From NCBI GenBank assembly GCA_030593065.1, contig JAUVHV010000001.1:81965-145964 (forward strand): a stretch of 64,000 nt of DNA, written 5' to 3'. The stretch's first letter is position 1, and each line of letters opens with the position of its first letter. The notes under the pieces were generated by a model. It was not told the origin of the DNA. It ran no database searches and was given only the letters and a program-made list of their open reading frames with translations. Shown piece after piece: positions 44,126 through 53,801 of the stretch. The stretch comes from Candidatus Omnitrophota bacterium (GTDB taxonomy: Bacteria; Omnitrophota; Gorgyraeia; JABMRG01). The translations under genes were made by a program, and so were the position numbers.

Positions 44126-44689
44126 ATGAATCTTGTAGTAGGCCTCGGCAACCCGGGTTCAAAATATATAAATACTCGTCATAATATAGGGTTTCGCGTA
44201 GTTGAGAAATTCGCGGAAGGATATAATTCTTTTATCAGGAGAAGGCTCTTTGCCAACGCGAAAGAATGCAGGCTTACATCTTCCGGCAGAAAATTATTGC
44301 TTATTCAGCCGCTTACTTTCATGAATCTTTCAGGGGCAGTTGTATCTACATACCTGAAAAGATTGAAACTGGATAGGAGCAATCTGCTTGTAATATGTGA
44401 CGATATCAATCTTTCTCTCGGGCAGATAAGGATCAGGCCAAATGGGTCAGCAGGCGGGCATAATGGGCTATCTTCCGTAATAGAACGTTTAGGAACCACT
44501 GATTTTCCGCGCCTGCGCGTAGGTATCGGTTCAGAAAACAGAATAAGAGATTTCTCTGAATATGTGCTTTCAGATTTTGAGGAAGGCGAGCTTACAGGTG
44601 TAGAGGAGGCTATTGCACAATCAGTAACAGCGTGTGAATGCTGGTTAAGGAGTGGTATTCACAAGGCAATGAATATTTATAACAGATAA
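44126..44689 (+). CDS. pth: Peptidyl-tRNA hydrolase
   Basis: Recycles peptidyl-tRNAs. The 187-aa enzyme shows VGLGNPGSKYINTRHNIGFR with the catalytic His19, LIQPLTFMNLSG, the ICDDINLSLGQIRIRPNGSAGGHNGLSS region and DFPRLRVGIG. It continues the prs-rplY-pth order and is followed by the rpsF group. Confidence 0.95.
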   Translation: MNLVVGLGNPGSKYINTRHNIGFRVVEKFAEGYNSFIRRRLFANAKECRLTSSGRKLLLIQPLTFMNLSGAVVSTYLKRLKLDRSNLLVICDDINLSLGQIRIRPNGSAGGHNGLSSVIERLGTTDFPRLRVGIGSENRIRDFSEYVLSDFEEGELTGVEEAIAQSVTACECWLRSGIHKAMNIYNR

Positions 44690-44733
44690 ATTTTAGTATA
44701 AAACACACGTGCTTGTTAAAAAAAGGAGTAGAA

Positions 44734-45027
44734 TTGAAGACTTATGAATTGTTAGTATTGATAAAACCCGGACTGGAACAGGAGCCGCTTAACAGCTTGC
44801 ATAAGAGTATAGAAGATGCAATTATAAAATATAAGGGCGAAATTGAGAATAGGGAGGAATGGGGCAAGAAGACACTTGCGTACCAAATTCAAAAGCATAG
44901 AGAGGGCATATACACTCTTTTTCACATTAAGATCGATCCAGCGGATATAAAACGCCTTGATAATGACCTGAAGTTAAATGAGTCTATTATAAGGGCAGTA
45001 TTTACACAAAAACAGAAAGCAAGGTGA
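44734..45027 (+). CDS. rpsF: 30S ribosomal protein bS6
   Basis: The 97-aa bS6 begins MKTYELLVLIKPGLEQEP and has EEWGKKTLAYQIQKHREGIYTLF-type central segments (in pieces WGKKTLAYQI and GIYTLFHIK). I chose the TTG at 44734 because AAAAGGAG (44721-44728) lies five bases upstream and the product then matches the family start; an upstream in-frame TTG at 44713 would include the ribosome-binding site. Heads the rpsF-ssb-rpsR-rplI cluster. Confidence 0.93.
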   Translation: MKTYELLVLIKPGLEQEPLNSLHKSIEDAIIKYKGEIENREEWGKKTLAYQIQKHREGIYTLFHIKIDPADIKRLDNDLKLNESIIRAVFTQKQKAR

Positions 45028-45032
45028 AGCAG

Positions 45033-45497
45033 ATGGCTAATTTTAATAAAGCGTTTATTATGGGTAATCTGACCCGGGATCCAGAACTGCGTTATCTGCC
45101 TAATGGTACCGCGGTAACAACCTTTACTATCGCTTCAAATAGAGTATATACTCTTCAATCCGGCGAGAAGAAAGAAGAGGCTACCTTTATGCGAGTGGTG
45201 GTCTGGGGCAGAAGAGCGGAGACCTGCGGGGAATATTTAGCTAAAGGCTCCTCTGCTTTTGTTGAGGGAAGGCTTCAGTCCAGGACATGGGAAGGCCAGG
45301 ATGGGCAAAAACGAAGCACAGTTGAAATTGTAGCGGATAATGTCCAGTTTCTGGGAAGGCCAAGAAAAGATGGACAAGCTGCATCCGCAGGCATGTCTAA
45401 TGCGCAGGAGCCACTCAACGTGGTGCCGGATGTTGATTTACCCCCAGAAAATAATAGCTCAAACTCAGCTTCTCAAACAGATGAAGCACCTTTTTAA
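45033..45497 (+). CDS. ssb: Single-stranded DNA-binding protein
   Basis: The 154-aa OB-fold protein starts MANFNKAFIMGNLTRDPELRY and has TFMRVVVWGRRAETCGEYLAKGSSAFVEGRLQ-type strands (WGRRAETCGEYL, FVEGRLQSR). The C-terminal tail ends with DEAPF, the acidic tip that recruits replication partners. ATG 45033 is preferred over GTG 45024 because the OB fold begins at the former and AAGGTGA precedes it. Confidence 0.95.
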   Translation: MANFNKAFIMGNLTRDPELRYLPNGTAVTTFTIASNRVYTLQSGEKKEEATFMRVVVWGRRAETCGEYLAKGSSAFVEGRLQSRTWEGQDGQKRSTVEIVADNVQFLGRPRKDGQAASAGMSNAQEPLNVVPDVDLPPENNSSNSASQTDEAPF

Positions 45498-45544
45498 AAG
45501 GGGCAGGAAAGCACTGAGGATGGATTCATTAAAGGAGAAAAAAT

Positions 45545-45829
45545 ATGCCAAGAAAAAAACCGTCAAAATTATCGAGAACAAGAAAACCTGTTCGGCGTAA
45601 CAACAAGTTCTCGGCTTTTCACAGATTTCCAAGAGGATGCAGGCTGTGCAAAGAGAAAGTTCCAAAGATAGATTATAAGGACGTAGCATTATTGCAGAAG
45701 TTTATTACAGAACAGGGCAAGATTATCCCGGGCCGTATATCCGGTAATTGCGCTTCACACCAGAGGCAGGTTGCGCGCGCAATAAGGCAAGCGCGCATTA
45801 TGGCGCTTCTACCATTTGTAGCCGATTAA
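45545..45829 (+). CDS. rpsR: 30S ribosomal protein bS18
   Basis: The 94-aa protein has the bS18 core [22 protein letters not shown] and [34 protein letters not shown] motif plus a distal Cys gives a possible zinc-binding (C+) form. AAAGGAG precedes the ATG. Lies between ssb and rplI in the classic order. Confidence 0.95.
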   Translation: MPRKKPSKLSRTRKPVRRNNKFSAFHRFPRGCRLCKEKVPKIDYKDVALLQKFITEQGKIIPGRISGNCASHQRQVARAIRQARIMALLPFVAD

Positions 45830-45848
45830 TTAAAACGCGAGGTTAAGC

Positions 45849-46292
45849 ATGGAAGTTATTTTAAGAGAAGATGTTTTAAAAATTGGAAAAGCCGGAGATA
45901 AGGTTGATGTTAAGGATGGTTACGCGAGAAACTACCTTATTCCAAAAGGGCTGGCTCTTGGAGTTACCCCGGCAAACGAAAAAGTGATTCAGGTTCAGCG
46001 GGAAAAAAAGATCCGCAGAGAACAGGAGGCCAAGGCAGATGCCTTTGTTGCCGCGAAAAAACTTGCGGCTATATCCTGTACAATAGCGATGAATGCCGGT
46101 GAAGACGATAAGCTCTTCGGCGCAGTTACCAGCGCGGATGTAGCAGAGACGCTTAACGGAGAAGGTGTAGTGGTTGATAAGAAAGATATTGTTTTTGAAG
46201 AGGAGATACCAAAGCTGGGTATATACTATTTTAAGGTAAAATTACACCCCGAGGTTACCCAACGCGTAAAATTGTGGGTTGTAAAAAAATAA
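45849..46292 (+). CDS. rplI: 50S ribosomal protein bL9
   Basis: The 147-aa protein begins MEVILREDVLKIGKAGDKVDV and DGYARNYLIPKGLAL, then a long connecting helix and a C-terminal domain (KLFGAVTSADVAETL). Full-length bL9. It precedes dnaB by 30 bases, as in many bacteria. Confidence 0.95.
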   Translation: MEVILREDVLKIGKAGDKVDVKDGYARNYLIPKGLALGVTPANEKVIQVQREKKIRREQEAKADAFVAAKKLAAISCTIAMNAGEDDKLFGAVTSADVAETLNGEGVVVDKKDIVFEEEIPKLGIYYFKVKLHPEVTQRVKLWVVKK

Positions 46293-46322
46293 TACAAAAG
46301 GCCTAAACCGAGAATCGAAAAT

Positions 46323-47690
46323 ATGGCAACAGATAGGCATATAGACAGAATTCCTCCTCAAAATGAGGAGGCAGAAATGGCGGTCCTTGGTTCTATGCTA
46401 TTGGAGGATAACGCTATTTCTCATGCAGTGGAACTTTTGGATGAAAAAGCCTTTTATAAGGATGCGCACAAGAAAATTTTCAGCACTATTGTGGATATAT
46501 ATAGTGAAAATAAGCCGGTTGATCTTATAACAACGACTGAGCGGCTTAAAACCAGAAAATTTTTTGACGATGTAGGAGGCGCCTCATACCTTGCTTCTTT
46601 AACGCAAGCTATGCCAACAGCTGCCAATATCAGCCATTATGCAAGGATAGTGCGTGAGAAATATATTATGCGGTCTCTTATTACTACAGGTACTCAAATA
46701 GTTACAGAGGCATATGAAGCTGATGCAAATACCGAAGAGCTTTTAGACAGGTCAGAAAAACTGATATTTGATATAACCAGCCGAAAATCAGAATCTTCAT
46801 CTGTGCCGATTAAAGAGATAATAAAAGAGAGCATAGAGGCGATAGACGGACTCTACCAGAGGAAAGAACATATAACCGGAATTGCAACAAGTTTTCATGA
46901 GTTTGATATAATGACTGCGGGCCTGCAGTCATCAGACCTGATTATTGTGGCTGGTAGGCCATCTATGGGTAAGAGCGCGCTTGCTACATGTATCGCAGAA
47001 CATGCCGGTATGGTTCAAAAAGTACCTACAGTGATCTTCAGCCTCGAAATGGCAAAAGAGCAGCTGGTTCAAAGAATGCTTTGCTCTTACGCAAGGGTTG
47101 ATTTTCATAAAGTCAGGACTGGTTTTCTTTCTCAAAGTGACTGGCCTAAACTTACAGACGCGGCCGGCAAACTTGCGGAATCACCTATATTTATTGACGA
47201 CACCCCTTCTATATCAGCGCTTGAATTACGGGCAAAGGCAAGGCGCTTAAAGAGCCAGCATAATATAGGCCTTGTGATCGTTGATTATCTTCAGCTAATG
47301 AGAACTACAAGAAATATGGATAATCGCCAGCAGGAGATTTCGGAAATATCGCGTTCACTTAAAGCCCTGGCGCGCGAGATAAATGCCCCGGTAATGGCTA
47401 TGAGCCAGCTTTCAAGAGCGGTTGAGGCTCGCGCGGACAGAAGGCCACAACTTTCCGATCTGCGAGAATCAGGAGCCATAGAACAGGATGCGGATGTTGT
47501 AATACTGCTTCTCAGGGAAGAGTATTATAACCCGACACCGGAGAATAGAGGTATTGCAGAACTTATAGTTGCAAAACAGCGTAATGGGCCGGTTGGCAGT
47601 TTAAATCTCGCATTTATAAAAGAATATACCAGGTTTGAGAACTTAACAAGGCATCATGAAGAGCTTGCGGAAGAAGAGGTAGAGGCCTAA
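46323..47690 (+). CDS. dnaB: Replicative DNA helicase DnaB
   Basis: Hexameric replication-fork helicase of 455 aa. The N-terminal domain starts RIPPQNEEAEMAVLGSMLLE; the RecA-like motor has Walker A AGRPSMGKSA, Walker B LVIVDYLQLM and AMSQLSRAVEARADRRPQLSDLRESG. No intein is present. Its TAA stop is part of the downstream terminator hairpin. Confidence 0.96.
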   Translation: MATDRHIDRIPPQNEEAEMAVLGSMLLEDNAISHAVELLDEKAFYKDAHKKIFSTIVDIYSENKPVDLITTTERLKTRKFFDDVGGASYLASLTQAMPTAANISHYARIVREKYIMRSLITTGTQIVTEAYEADANTEELLDRSEKLIFDITSRKSESSSVPIKEIIKESIEAIDGLYQRKEHITGIATSFHEFDIMTAGLQSSDLIIVAGRPSMGKSALATCIAEHAGMVQKVPTVIFSLEMAKEQLVQRMLCSYARVDFHKVRTGFLSQSDWPKLTDAAGKLAESPIFIDDTPSISALELRAKARRLKSQHNIGLVIVDYLQLMRTTRNMDNRQQEISEISRSLKALAREINAPVMAMSQLSRAVEARADRRPQLSDLRESGAIEQDADVVILLLREEYYNPTPENRGIAELIVAKQRNGPVGSLNLAFIKEYTRFENLTRHHEELAEEEVEA

Positions 47691-47725
47691 TAAGTTCCGG
47701 AATTATTACCGGGCCTATTTTTTTT
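47683..47725 (+). terminator. Terminator overlapping the dnaB stop codon
   Basis: AGGCC (47683-47687) with GGCCT (47712-47716) and TAATAA with TTATTA form a stem with a small asymmetric bulge around a 9-nt loop, followed by eight T. The dnaB stop codon lies in the left arm. Confidence 0.75.
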
Positions 47726-47772
47726 GTTTACATCTTAAATCTTATATGATAAATTAACAATTGGAGTGCAAT

Positions 47773-50100
47773 ATGACCGCTACGAAGCAAAAAATTTTTC
47801 TTCTGTGCTGCTTTATAATAGTTACTATGATCAGTTTTTCTCTTACTCCCCATATCTATGCTCAAGAACCGCAAAAAAGCACGCAGACAAAAATTACAGA
47901 TATCAAGATTGAAGGAAATAAGGCGGTAAGCACAAATACCATCCTTTCTAAGATTAAAACAAGGGTTGATGGCAGGTTTTTACAGAAATTGGTAAATGCG
48001 GATATAAAGAGGCTTTACGCAACAGGTTTTTTTACAGATGTTACGGCAGAAGTAGAAGACTATAAAGGTGGCGTAAGGCTTATATTTTCCGTATCAGAAA
48101 AATCAGTGGTGGGCAGTATTGTATTTGAAGGCAACAAGATATATAAAGAAGGCACCTTAAAGAAACAGATTGAGACCAAGGAAGGCGATGTCTTAAACAG
48201 AAGGCTTCTTTCCGAAGATGTAAAGAGGGTAAAGGTATTTTATAAGAAAAAAGGATTTTCTCTTGTAACTGTCAAATATGATATTGACCTTAATGAGGAC
48301 CTGAACAGCTCTACTGTTCGCATAATAATAAATGAAAAAAAGCAGCATAGAATAAAAAAGATTACCTTTAAAGAGAACAAGGCGTTTCCGAGCAACAGGT
48401 TGCTCAAGGTAATATCAACGCGCCCGGATACTCTATTCACGTCAGGCATATTGGATGAAGACGTGTTGAGGCAGGATATGGAAAGGCTCGAAGCGTTTTA
48501 TAAAGATAAGGGGTTTATAGACGTAAAAGCGAGTAACCTGATTGATTACACGGATAAGGGCATAGATATTCTGATAAATATCAACGAAGGCGACCAGTAC
48601 TTTGTCGGTGAAGTCGTAATAGAAGGCAACAAGATTATCAGTACGAAGAAGATAAATAAAGAACTCAAGATGCAGCCTGAAAAGCCATATAGCCCAAATA
48701 ACCTGCGCTTTGATACTATTGCTATACAGACACTCTATTTTGATAAAGGCTATATGTCATGTCGTGTAAAGCCCATTACATCACTGGATAAGACAGCCAG
48801 GGCTATTGACATAAAATATATTCTTACAGAAGGAGATTTGAGTTATGTAAGCGCTGTAAAGATCACAGGTAATTATAAGACAAAAGACAAAGTAATAAGG
48901 CGGGAGTTGCGCCTATATCCCGGCGAGCAGTTTGACGGCGTAAAACTCAAGAAATCGAAACAGAGGTTGTATGATCTTGGCTATTTTGACGAAGTCACAT
49001 TTGATACAGAGCCGACCAAAGTCGCGAATGAGAAAGAGCTTGCTGTACGGGTCAAAGAAGCCAAAACAGGTGAATTCAGTTTTGGCGGAGGCTATAGCTC
49101 TGTGGATCAACTGGTAGGATTCGTAGAAGTAGCGCAGAGAAATTTTGACATAGCAAACTTCAAGACATTTACAGGCGCGGGCCAGGTATTAAGGATAAAA
49201 GCGGAGATTGGTTCCGTAAACCAGAATTATACGATAAGTTTTACTGAGCCATGGATATTTGGCCATCCTTATCTTTTCGGTTTTGATCTTTTTAATTTTG
49301 ATAGGAAAAAGAAGGGGTCTCTTGGTTATGGTTATAGTGAAAAGAGGACAGGTGGCGGCCTCCGGCTTGGAAAAGAGTTTACTGATTACGACCGTGCTGA
49401 TTTAAAATACAGGCTGGAAAAAGTAAAAATAGGAAACGTATCTACGGATGCTTCAAGCGCGTTATTGGATGAAGAAGGTAAGAATACTATAAGCAGCCTC
49501 GCCCTTACTCTTACAAGAGATACAACTGATAGCAAATTTAACCCTATGTTGGGCCATATACTATCTGCTACAGGAGAAGATGCGGGGGGCATATTCGGAG
49601 GAAGCAAAGATTTTTATAAATTGACAGGTATTGCGGACTTCTTCTTTAATTACCAGAAGCGACTGGTCCTTGAGCTTAAGGCAAGAGGTGGCTGGGAAAC
49701 GGAATATGATGATTCCAAGCATGTGCCTATTTATGAAAGGTTTTTTGCTGGTGGCGCAAATACAGTAAGAGGGTATAAAGAGAGGACTATCGGCCCGCGC
49801 GATTCAAAAACAGGGGATCCTATAGGTGGAGAGGCTATGCTTATAGGAAACGTGGAGGCTACGTACCCTATATTCAAAAATTTTAAGATAGCGGCTTTTT
49901 ATGATATTGGTAATGTTTGGGAAAATTCAGAAGACGCGAGCATAAAGAGTGATGACTTTAAATCCGGCACAGGTGTTGGAATAAGAGTAAAAACACCAAT
50001 AGGGCCCGTGAAGGTTGATATGGGCTATCCACTTGATAAAGCACACCCCGGTGACAAGCAGAAGATAAGATTTCATTTTAGCATGACAAGAGGTTTTTAG
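47773..50100 (+). CDS. bamA: Outer membrane protein assembly factor BamA
   Basis: Central insertase for outer-membrane beta-barrels. The 775-aa protein has a signal peptide (LLCCFIIVTMISFSLTPHIYA), about five POTRA domains (each with a GN-containing turn such as IEGNKAVS, FEGNKIYKEG, IEGNKIIS, ITGNYKT), and a C-terminal barrel from about residue 425 with the loop-6 motif VRGYKERTIGP and a terminal Phe. I start at ATG 47773 behind TTGGAG. It heads the outer-membrane gene cluster bamA-skp-lpxD-lpxC/fabZ-lpxA. Confidence 0.95.
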   Translation: MTATKQKIFLLCCFIIVTMISFSLTPHIYAQEPQKSTQTKITDIKIEGNKAVSTNTILSKIKTRVDGRFLQKLVNADIKRLYATGFFTDVTAEVEDYKGGVRLIFSVSEKSVVGSIVFEGNKIYKEGTLKKQIETKEGDVLNRRLLSEDVKRVKVFYKKKGFSLVTVKYDIDLNEDLNSSTVRIIINEKKQHRIKKITFKENKAFPSNRLLKVISTRPDTLFTSGILDEDVLRQDMERLEAFYKDKGFIDVKASNLIDYTDKGIDILININEGDQYFVGEVVIEGNKIISTKKINKELKMQPEKPYSPNNLRFDTIAIQTLYFDKGYMSCRVKPITSLDKTARAIDIKYILTEGDLSYVSAVKITGNYKTKDKVIRRELRLYPGEQFDGVKLKKSKQRLYDLGYFDEVTFDTEPTKVANEKELAVRVKEAKTGEFSFGGGYSSVDQLVGFVEVAQRNFDIANFKTFTGAGQVLRIKAEIGSVNQNYTISFTEPWIFGHPYLFGFDLFNFDRKKKGSLGYGYSEKRTGGGLRLGKEFTDYDRADLKYRLEKVKIGNVSTDASSALLDEEGKNTISSLALTLTRDTTDSKFNPMLGHILSATGEDAGGIFGGSKDFYKLTGIADFFFNYQKRLVLELKARGGWETEYDDSKHVPIYERFFAGGANTVRGYKERTIGPRDSKTGDPIGGEAMLIGNVEATYPIFKNFKIAAFYDIGNVWENSEDASIKSDDFKSGTGVGIRVKTPIGPVKVDMGYPLDKAHPGDKQKIRFHFSMTRGF

Positions 50101-50151
50101 GTTATTTAAGGGTTGTGAGAATAGCAGTTAAAAATATAAAAGGAGGAGATT

Positions 50152-50679
50152 ATGAGTAAGGTAAAAATTTTATCTGTATTAGCGGTTTTTGTTTTAGTAG
50201 GTTTAGTTTTTTTCCAAGACGCGGAAGCAGCAAGCCCCATGAAAATAGGTTATGCAGACTATGCCGCGGTATTTCAGGGTTATGATAAGACAAAAGAGGC
50301 ATATGCGGTGATTAGAGAAAAAAGCCAGAAAAAACAGAAAGAGGGTGAAGCCCTAATTGAAAATGTGCGGAACATGAAGAACGAACTTGAGCTTCTAACT
50401 GATAAGCAGAGAGATAGGAAACAGGCAGAGATTGATGGAGAGATAAGAAAGCTGCAGGATTTTGAACGTGAGGCTAAAGTTGATTTAGACCGTGAAAAAG
50501 ATAATATGGAAAAAGAGCTTTTCAAAGAGATTGAGGCTGTGATAGGACAGTATTCTATTAAGAATGGTTATAGCCTGATCATTAGTGACAGGGTGCTTGT
50601 ATATAAACAAGAGCAGTATGATATAACCCGTGAAGTCCTTAATCTGTTGAATTCAAAGTATAGAAAAACGAGTAAATGA
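50152..50679 (+). CDS. OmpH/Skp-family periplasmic chaperone
   Basis: The 175-aa protein has a signal peptide ([18 protein letters not shown], cleavage near AEA) and a mature part beginning [16 protein letters not shown], then a long charged helical tentacle region (about residues 55-135) and a C-terminal [16 protein letters not shown] strand, the Skp plan. It would shield unfolded outer-membrane proteins on the way to BamA encoded just upstream. AAAAGGAGGAG precedes the ATG. Confidence 0.9.
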   Translation: MSKVKILSVLAVFVLVGLVFFQDAEAASPMKIGYADYAAVFQGYDKTKEAYAVIREKSQKKQKEGEALIENVRNMKNELELLTDKQRDRKQAEIDGEIRKLQDFEREAKVDLDREKDNMEKELFKEIEAVIGQYSIKNGYSLIISDRVLVYKQEQYDITREVLNLLNSKYRKTSK

Positions 50680-51692
50680 AGAAAAGCCTTAATGAGATAG
50701 CAGTACTTATAGGCGGCGAAGTAGTGGGTGATGGAGATACACAGATAAACAGTGTAAATGGCATAAGGGAGGCGCAAGAAGGTGATATTACTTTTCTCGC
50801 GAACCCTCTGTATAAGCCACTTATGAATACTACAAAAGCCTCCGCGATAATAACATCAAAAGAGATTCATTCTGCCCGCAAGCCGATTATTCGCACAGAT
50901 AACCCGTCTCTGGCCCTTACAAAGGTTATAGCTATCTTTAGTATCAAGGAAGAAAGCGCGATATTACCGGGGATTGATAAGGCCGCTGTTATAGGTAAAG
51001 GCGTAAAGATCGGCAAGAACGCTGCCATAGCCGCCTTTGTTGTAATAGAAGACGGGTCTATGATAGGTGAGAACTCTGTAATATACCCGCATGTTTATAT
51101 AGGCAGCAATACAAAGATAGGCTCTAATACAAAGATATATCCCAGCGTTACAATACGTGAAAATACTATTATCGGTTCAAGCGTTACTATCCATGCTAAC
51201 AGTGTTATAGGTTCTGATGGATTCGGCTATGTACAGGCTGGAGAGTCGTATCAGAAGATACCCCAGACAGGAATAGTTGTTATTGAAGATGATGTGGAGA
51301 TAGGTTCCAATGTGTCGATAGACAAGGCGCGATTTGGCAAGACTCTTATAGGCAAAGGAACTAAGATAGATAACCTTGTTCAGATAGCTCACAATGTAAG
51401 GATTGGTTCCAATACTATTATAGTTTCTCAGGCAGGAATTTCAGGTAGTTCAAGGCTTGGAAAGAATGTAACAATCGCGGGCCAAGCAGGGATTGTTGGC
51501 CATGTTGAACTAGGTGACAATGTAATAGTGGCGGCGCAATCCGGGGTTACAAAGTCGGTTTCGGAAAATACTATAGTGCTGGGTTCACCGGCAAGCTCTA
51601 TATCTGAACAGAAGAGGATCTTTGCAGCCTTGCATAAATTACCGGGGCTGCTTAAAGTTGTCAAGGCGCTTAAGGATAAAATATTAAAATAA
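50676..51692 (+). CDS. lpxD: UDP-3-O-acylglucosamine N-acyltransferase
   Basis: Third committed step of lipid A synthesis, adding the second acyl chain. The 338-aa protein has the LpxD N-terminal uridine-binding domain ([21 protein letters not shown]) and a hexapeptide beta helix with [23 protein letters not shown] (catalytic His) and [13 protein letters not shown]. It overlaps the skp-like gene by four bases. Confidence 0.94.
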   Translation: MKKSLNEIAVLIGGEVVGDGDTQINSVNGIREAQEGDITFLANPLYKPLMNTTKASAIITSKEIHSARKPIIRTDNPSLALTKVIAIFSIKEESAILPGIDKAAVIGKGVKIGKNAAIAAFVVIEDGSMIGENSVIYPHVYIGSNTKIGSNTKIYPSVTIRENTIIGSSVTIHANSVIGSDGFGYVQAGESYQKIPQTGIVVIEDDVEIGSNVSIDKARFGKTLIGKGTKIDNLVQIAHNVRIGSNTIIVSQAGISGSSRLGKNVTIAGQAGIVGHVELGDNVIVAAQSGVTKSVSENTIVLGSPASSISEQKRIFAALHKLPGLLKVVKALKDKILK

Positions 51693-51702
51693 GGAGTCAA
51701 GG

Positions 51703-53013
51703 TTGGCATTACAACGTACAATAGAAAAAGAGAGTAAGTTAGAAGGCATAGGCTTACATACAGGCAAGAATATTAGCCTCCGACTTTTACCTGCAGAGGC
51801 AGACAGCGGAGTAAAATTTAAAAGAATAGACCTTGCTGATAAGCCTGTTATTTCTGCTTTAGCTTCCAATCTTACCGATGCGTCAAAAAGCCTGCGGCGC
51901 ACATCAATAGGAAGTGATGGCGCAGAGATACATACAATCGAGCACCTGCTTGCGACGCTTTCAGGCTTGGCTATAGATAATATCATGATTGAGATAGATG
52001 GCCCGGAGCTGCCAGGGCTTGATGGAAGCGCGAATGGTTTTGTAAGAGCTATTAAAGAAGCGGGTATCAGGGAGCAGGATAGCGTGCGCAAAGAATTTTG
52101 CGTAAGAGAGCCCATTTGGGCAGGGGATGAAAATTCCTTATTAGTGATATTGCCTGATGTTAATTTTAAGATATCTTATACGCTTGATTACCCCACTACA
52201 AATTTTAAGACCCAATATGGGCACTTTATTATAAATAGCCAGACCTATGAGAATGATATAGCTCCCAGCCGCACTTTTTGCCTCGAAGAAGAGGTAGAGC
52301 GTTTACGCAATCTCGGGCTTGGTAAAGGCGCCTCACTCGATAATACGGTTGTAGTAGGTAAGGAGGGGATTATAAGCGGCAGGCTGCGTTTTGAAGATGA
52401 GTTCTTGAGGCATAAGGTTTTGGATATTATCGGTGATCTTTATTTATTAGGTTATCGGGTTAGGGGGCATGTTATCGCTATCAAGAGCGGACATGCGCTT
52501 AATATTGAGCTGCTTCACAAAATAATGAAGCATGCGGAGAGCGCAGGAGAGAAAGACACTATAAAAAGTTCACCTGTTCCAAAGGGCGTTCTTGATATTG
52601 AAGATATAAAAAAAATTCTTCCGCACCGTTACCCATTCCTTATGATAGATAGAATTTTAGAGCTTAATGAGAGATCAGCTGTAGGCATGAAAAAACTTAC
52701 TAAGAGTGATTATTTTTTTGCGGGCCATTTTCCCGGTAATCCGGTTATGCCCGGAGTGTTAATGCTGGAGGCTATGGCACAGGTAGGAGGCGTTATTCTG
52801 CTTAGCCGCCCTGAAAATACCGGTAAGATAGCATATTTTATGTCTATTAACAACGCGAAATTCAGGCGCATTGTAAGGCCCGGTGATGAATTGCGATTTG
52901 AGGTCGATGTAGTAAGATATAAGACAAGGACAGGCCGGGTTCATGGGAAGGCGCTTGTAAATGGCAACCTCGCGGCAGAGGCGGATCTTAATTTTGTTTT
53001 TGAAAAAGAGTAG
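51703..53013 (+). CDS. lpxC-fabZ: LpxC-FabZ bifunctional fusion protein
   Basis: The 436-aa protein joins two enzymes. Residues 1-285 are LpxC, the zinc deacetylase committing lipid A synthesis: GIGLHTGKNISL, HTIEHLLATLSGL (His77/His81 region), and LRHKVLDIIGDLYLLG with the other metal ligands. Residues 290-436 are FabZ dehydratase: ILPHRYPFLMIDRIL (catalytic His) and GHFPGNPVMPGVLMLEAMAQ. Such fusions occur in Bacteroidetes and a few other phyla, and couple acyl supply with lipid A. TTG start at 51703 with AAGGAG (51691-51696). Confidence 0.94.
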   Translation: MALQRTIEKESKLEGIGLHTGKNISLRLLPAEADSGVKFKRIDLADKPVISALASNLTDASKSLRRTSIGSDGAEIHTIEHLLATLSGLAIDNIMIEIDGPELPGLDGSANGFVRAIKEAGIREQDSVRKEFCVREPIWAGDENSLLVILPDVNFKISYTLDYPTTNFKTQYGHFIINSQTYENDIAPSRTFCLEEEVERLRNLGLGKGASLDNTVVVGKEGIISGRLRFEDEFLRHKVLDIIGDLYLLGYRVRGHVIAIKSGHALNIELLHKIMKHAESAGEKDTIKSSPVPKGVLDIEDIKKILPHRYPFLMIDRILELNERSAVGMKKLTKSDYFFAGHFPGNPVMPGVLMLEAMAQVGGVILLSRPENTGKIAYFMSINNAKFRRIVRPGDELRFEVDVVRYKTRTGRVHGKALVNGNLAAEADLNFVFEKE

Positions 53014-53023
53014 GATTGATAAT

Positions 53024-53794
53024 ATGAGTATACATAAGACAGCTATAATAAGTAAAGACGCAAAGCTTGGAGAGAATGTATCTGTGGGCCCTTATACGAT
53101 TATAAATGGTAATGCGGTTATCGGCACGGGTACACAGATAGGGGCGCACTGCGTGATAGATGAGTTTACGACTATAGGAAAAAATTGCAAGATATTTTCA
53201 GGCGCTATTATCGGCAGTATAAGCCAGGATAAAAAGTTTGAAGAGAAGAGAAGCTTTCTCGAAATAGGTGACAATAATATTATACGGGAGTATGTCACGA
53301 TAAATAGAGGTACGGAAAAAAATAGCAAAACAGTAGTGGGCAATGATTGCCTTTTTATGGCATATAGCCATGTTGCACATGATTGTAAAATAGGCAATAA
53401 CGTAGTTCTTGCTAATTGTGGTACTTTAGCCGGTTATGTAGATCTGGAAGACGATGTTATCATGGGTGGGCTGGCTGGAGTGCACCAGTTTGTAAGGATA
53501 GGCAGATTATCGATAGTTGGAGGGTGTTCTAAAGTTGTTCAGGATATAGTGCCATATTCTATGTCAGACGGACACCCGGCAAAAATATATACAGTAAATG
53601 TAGTGGGACTGGATAGAGCGGGTTTTACAGACAAGCAGAAAGATGTTTTAAAACGCGCCTTTAAGATAATATTTTCAATGAAGCTAAATATAAAGAACGC
53701 GTTATCAAAAATAGAAGAAGAGCTTACCCCTACGAAAGAGATAGCCATCCTAATAGATTTTATCAAATCAGCAGAGAAAGGTATTGCCAGGTAA
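53024..53794 (+). CDS. lpxA: UDP-GlcNAc acyltransferase
   Basis: First acylation of UDP-GlcNAc in lipid A synthesis. The 256-aa protein is a left-handed beta helix (IHKTAIISKDAKLGENVSVG and so on) with the LpxA catalytic segment FMAYSHVAHDCKIGNNVVLAN and the C-terminal helical region from about residue 195. ATG 53024 gives the family start; it lies ten bases after lpxC-fabZ. Confidence 0.94.
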   Translation: MSIHKTAIISKDAKLGENVSVGPYTIINGNAVIGTGTQIGAHCVIDEFTTIGKNCKIFSGAIIGSISQDKKFEEKRSFLEIGDNNIIREYVTINRGTEKNSKTVVGNDCLFMAYSHVAHDCKIGNNVVLANCGTLAGYVDLEDDVIMGGLAGVHQFVRIGRLSIVGGCSKVVQDIVPYSMSDGHPAKIYTVNVVGLDRAGFTDKQKDVLKRAFKIIFSMKLNIKNALSKIEEELTPTKEIAILIDFIKSAEKGIAR

Positions 53795-53801
53795 GAGTTA
53801 T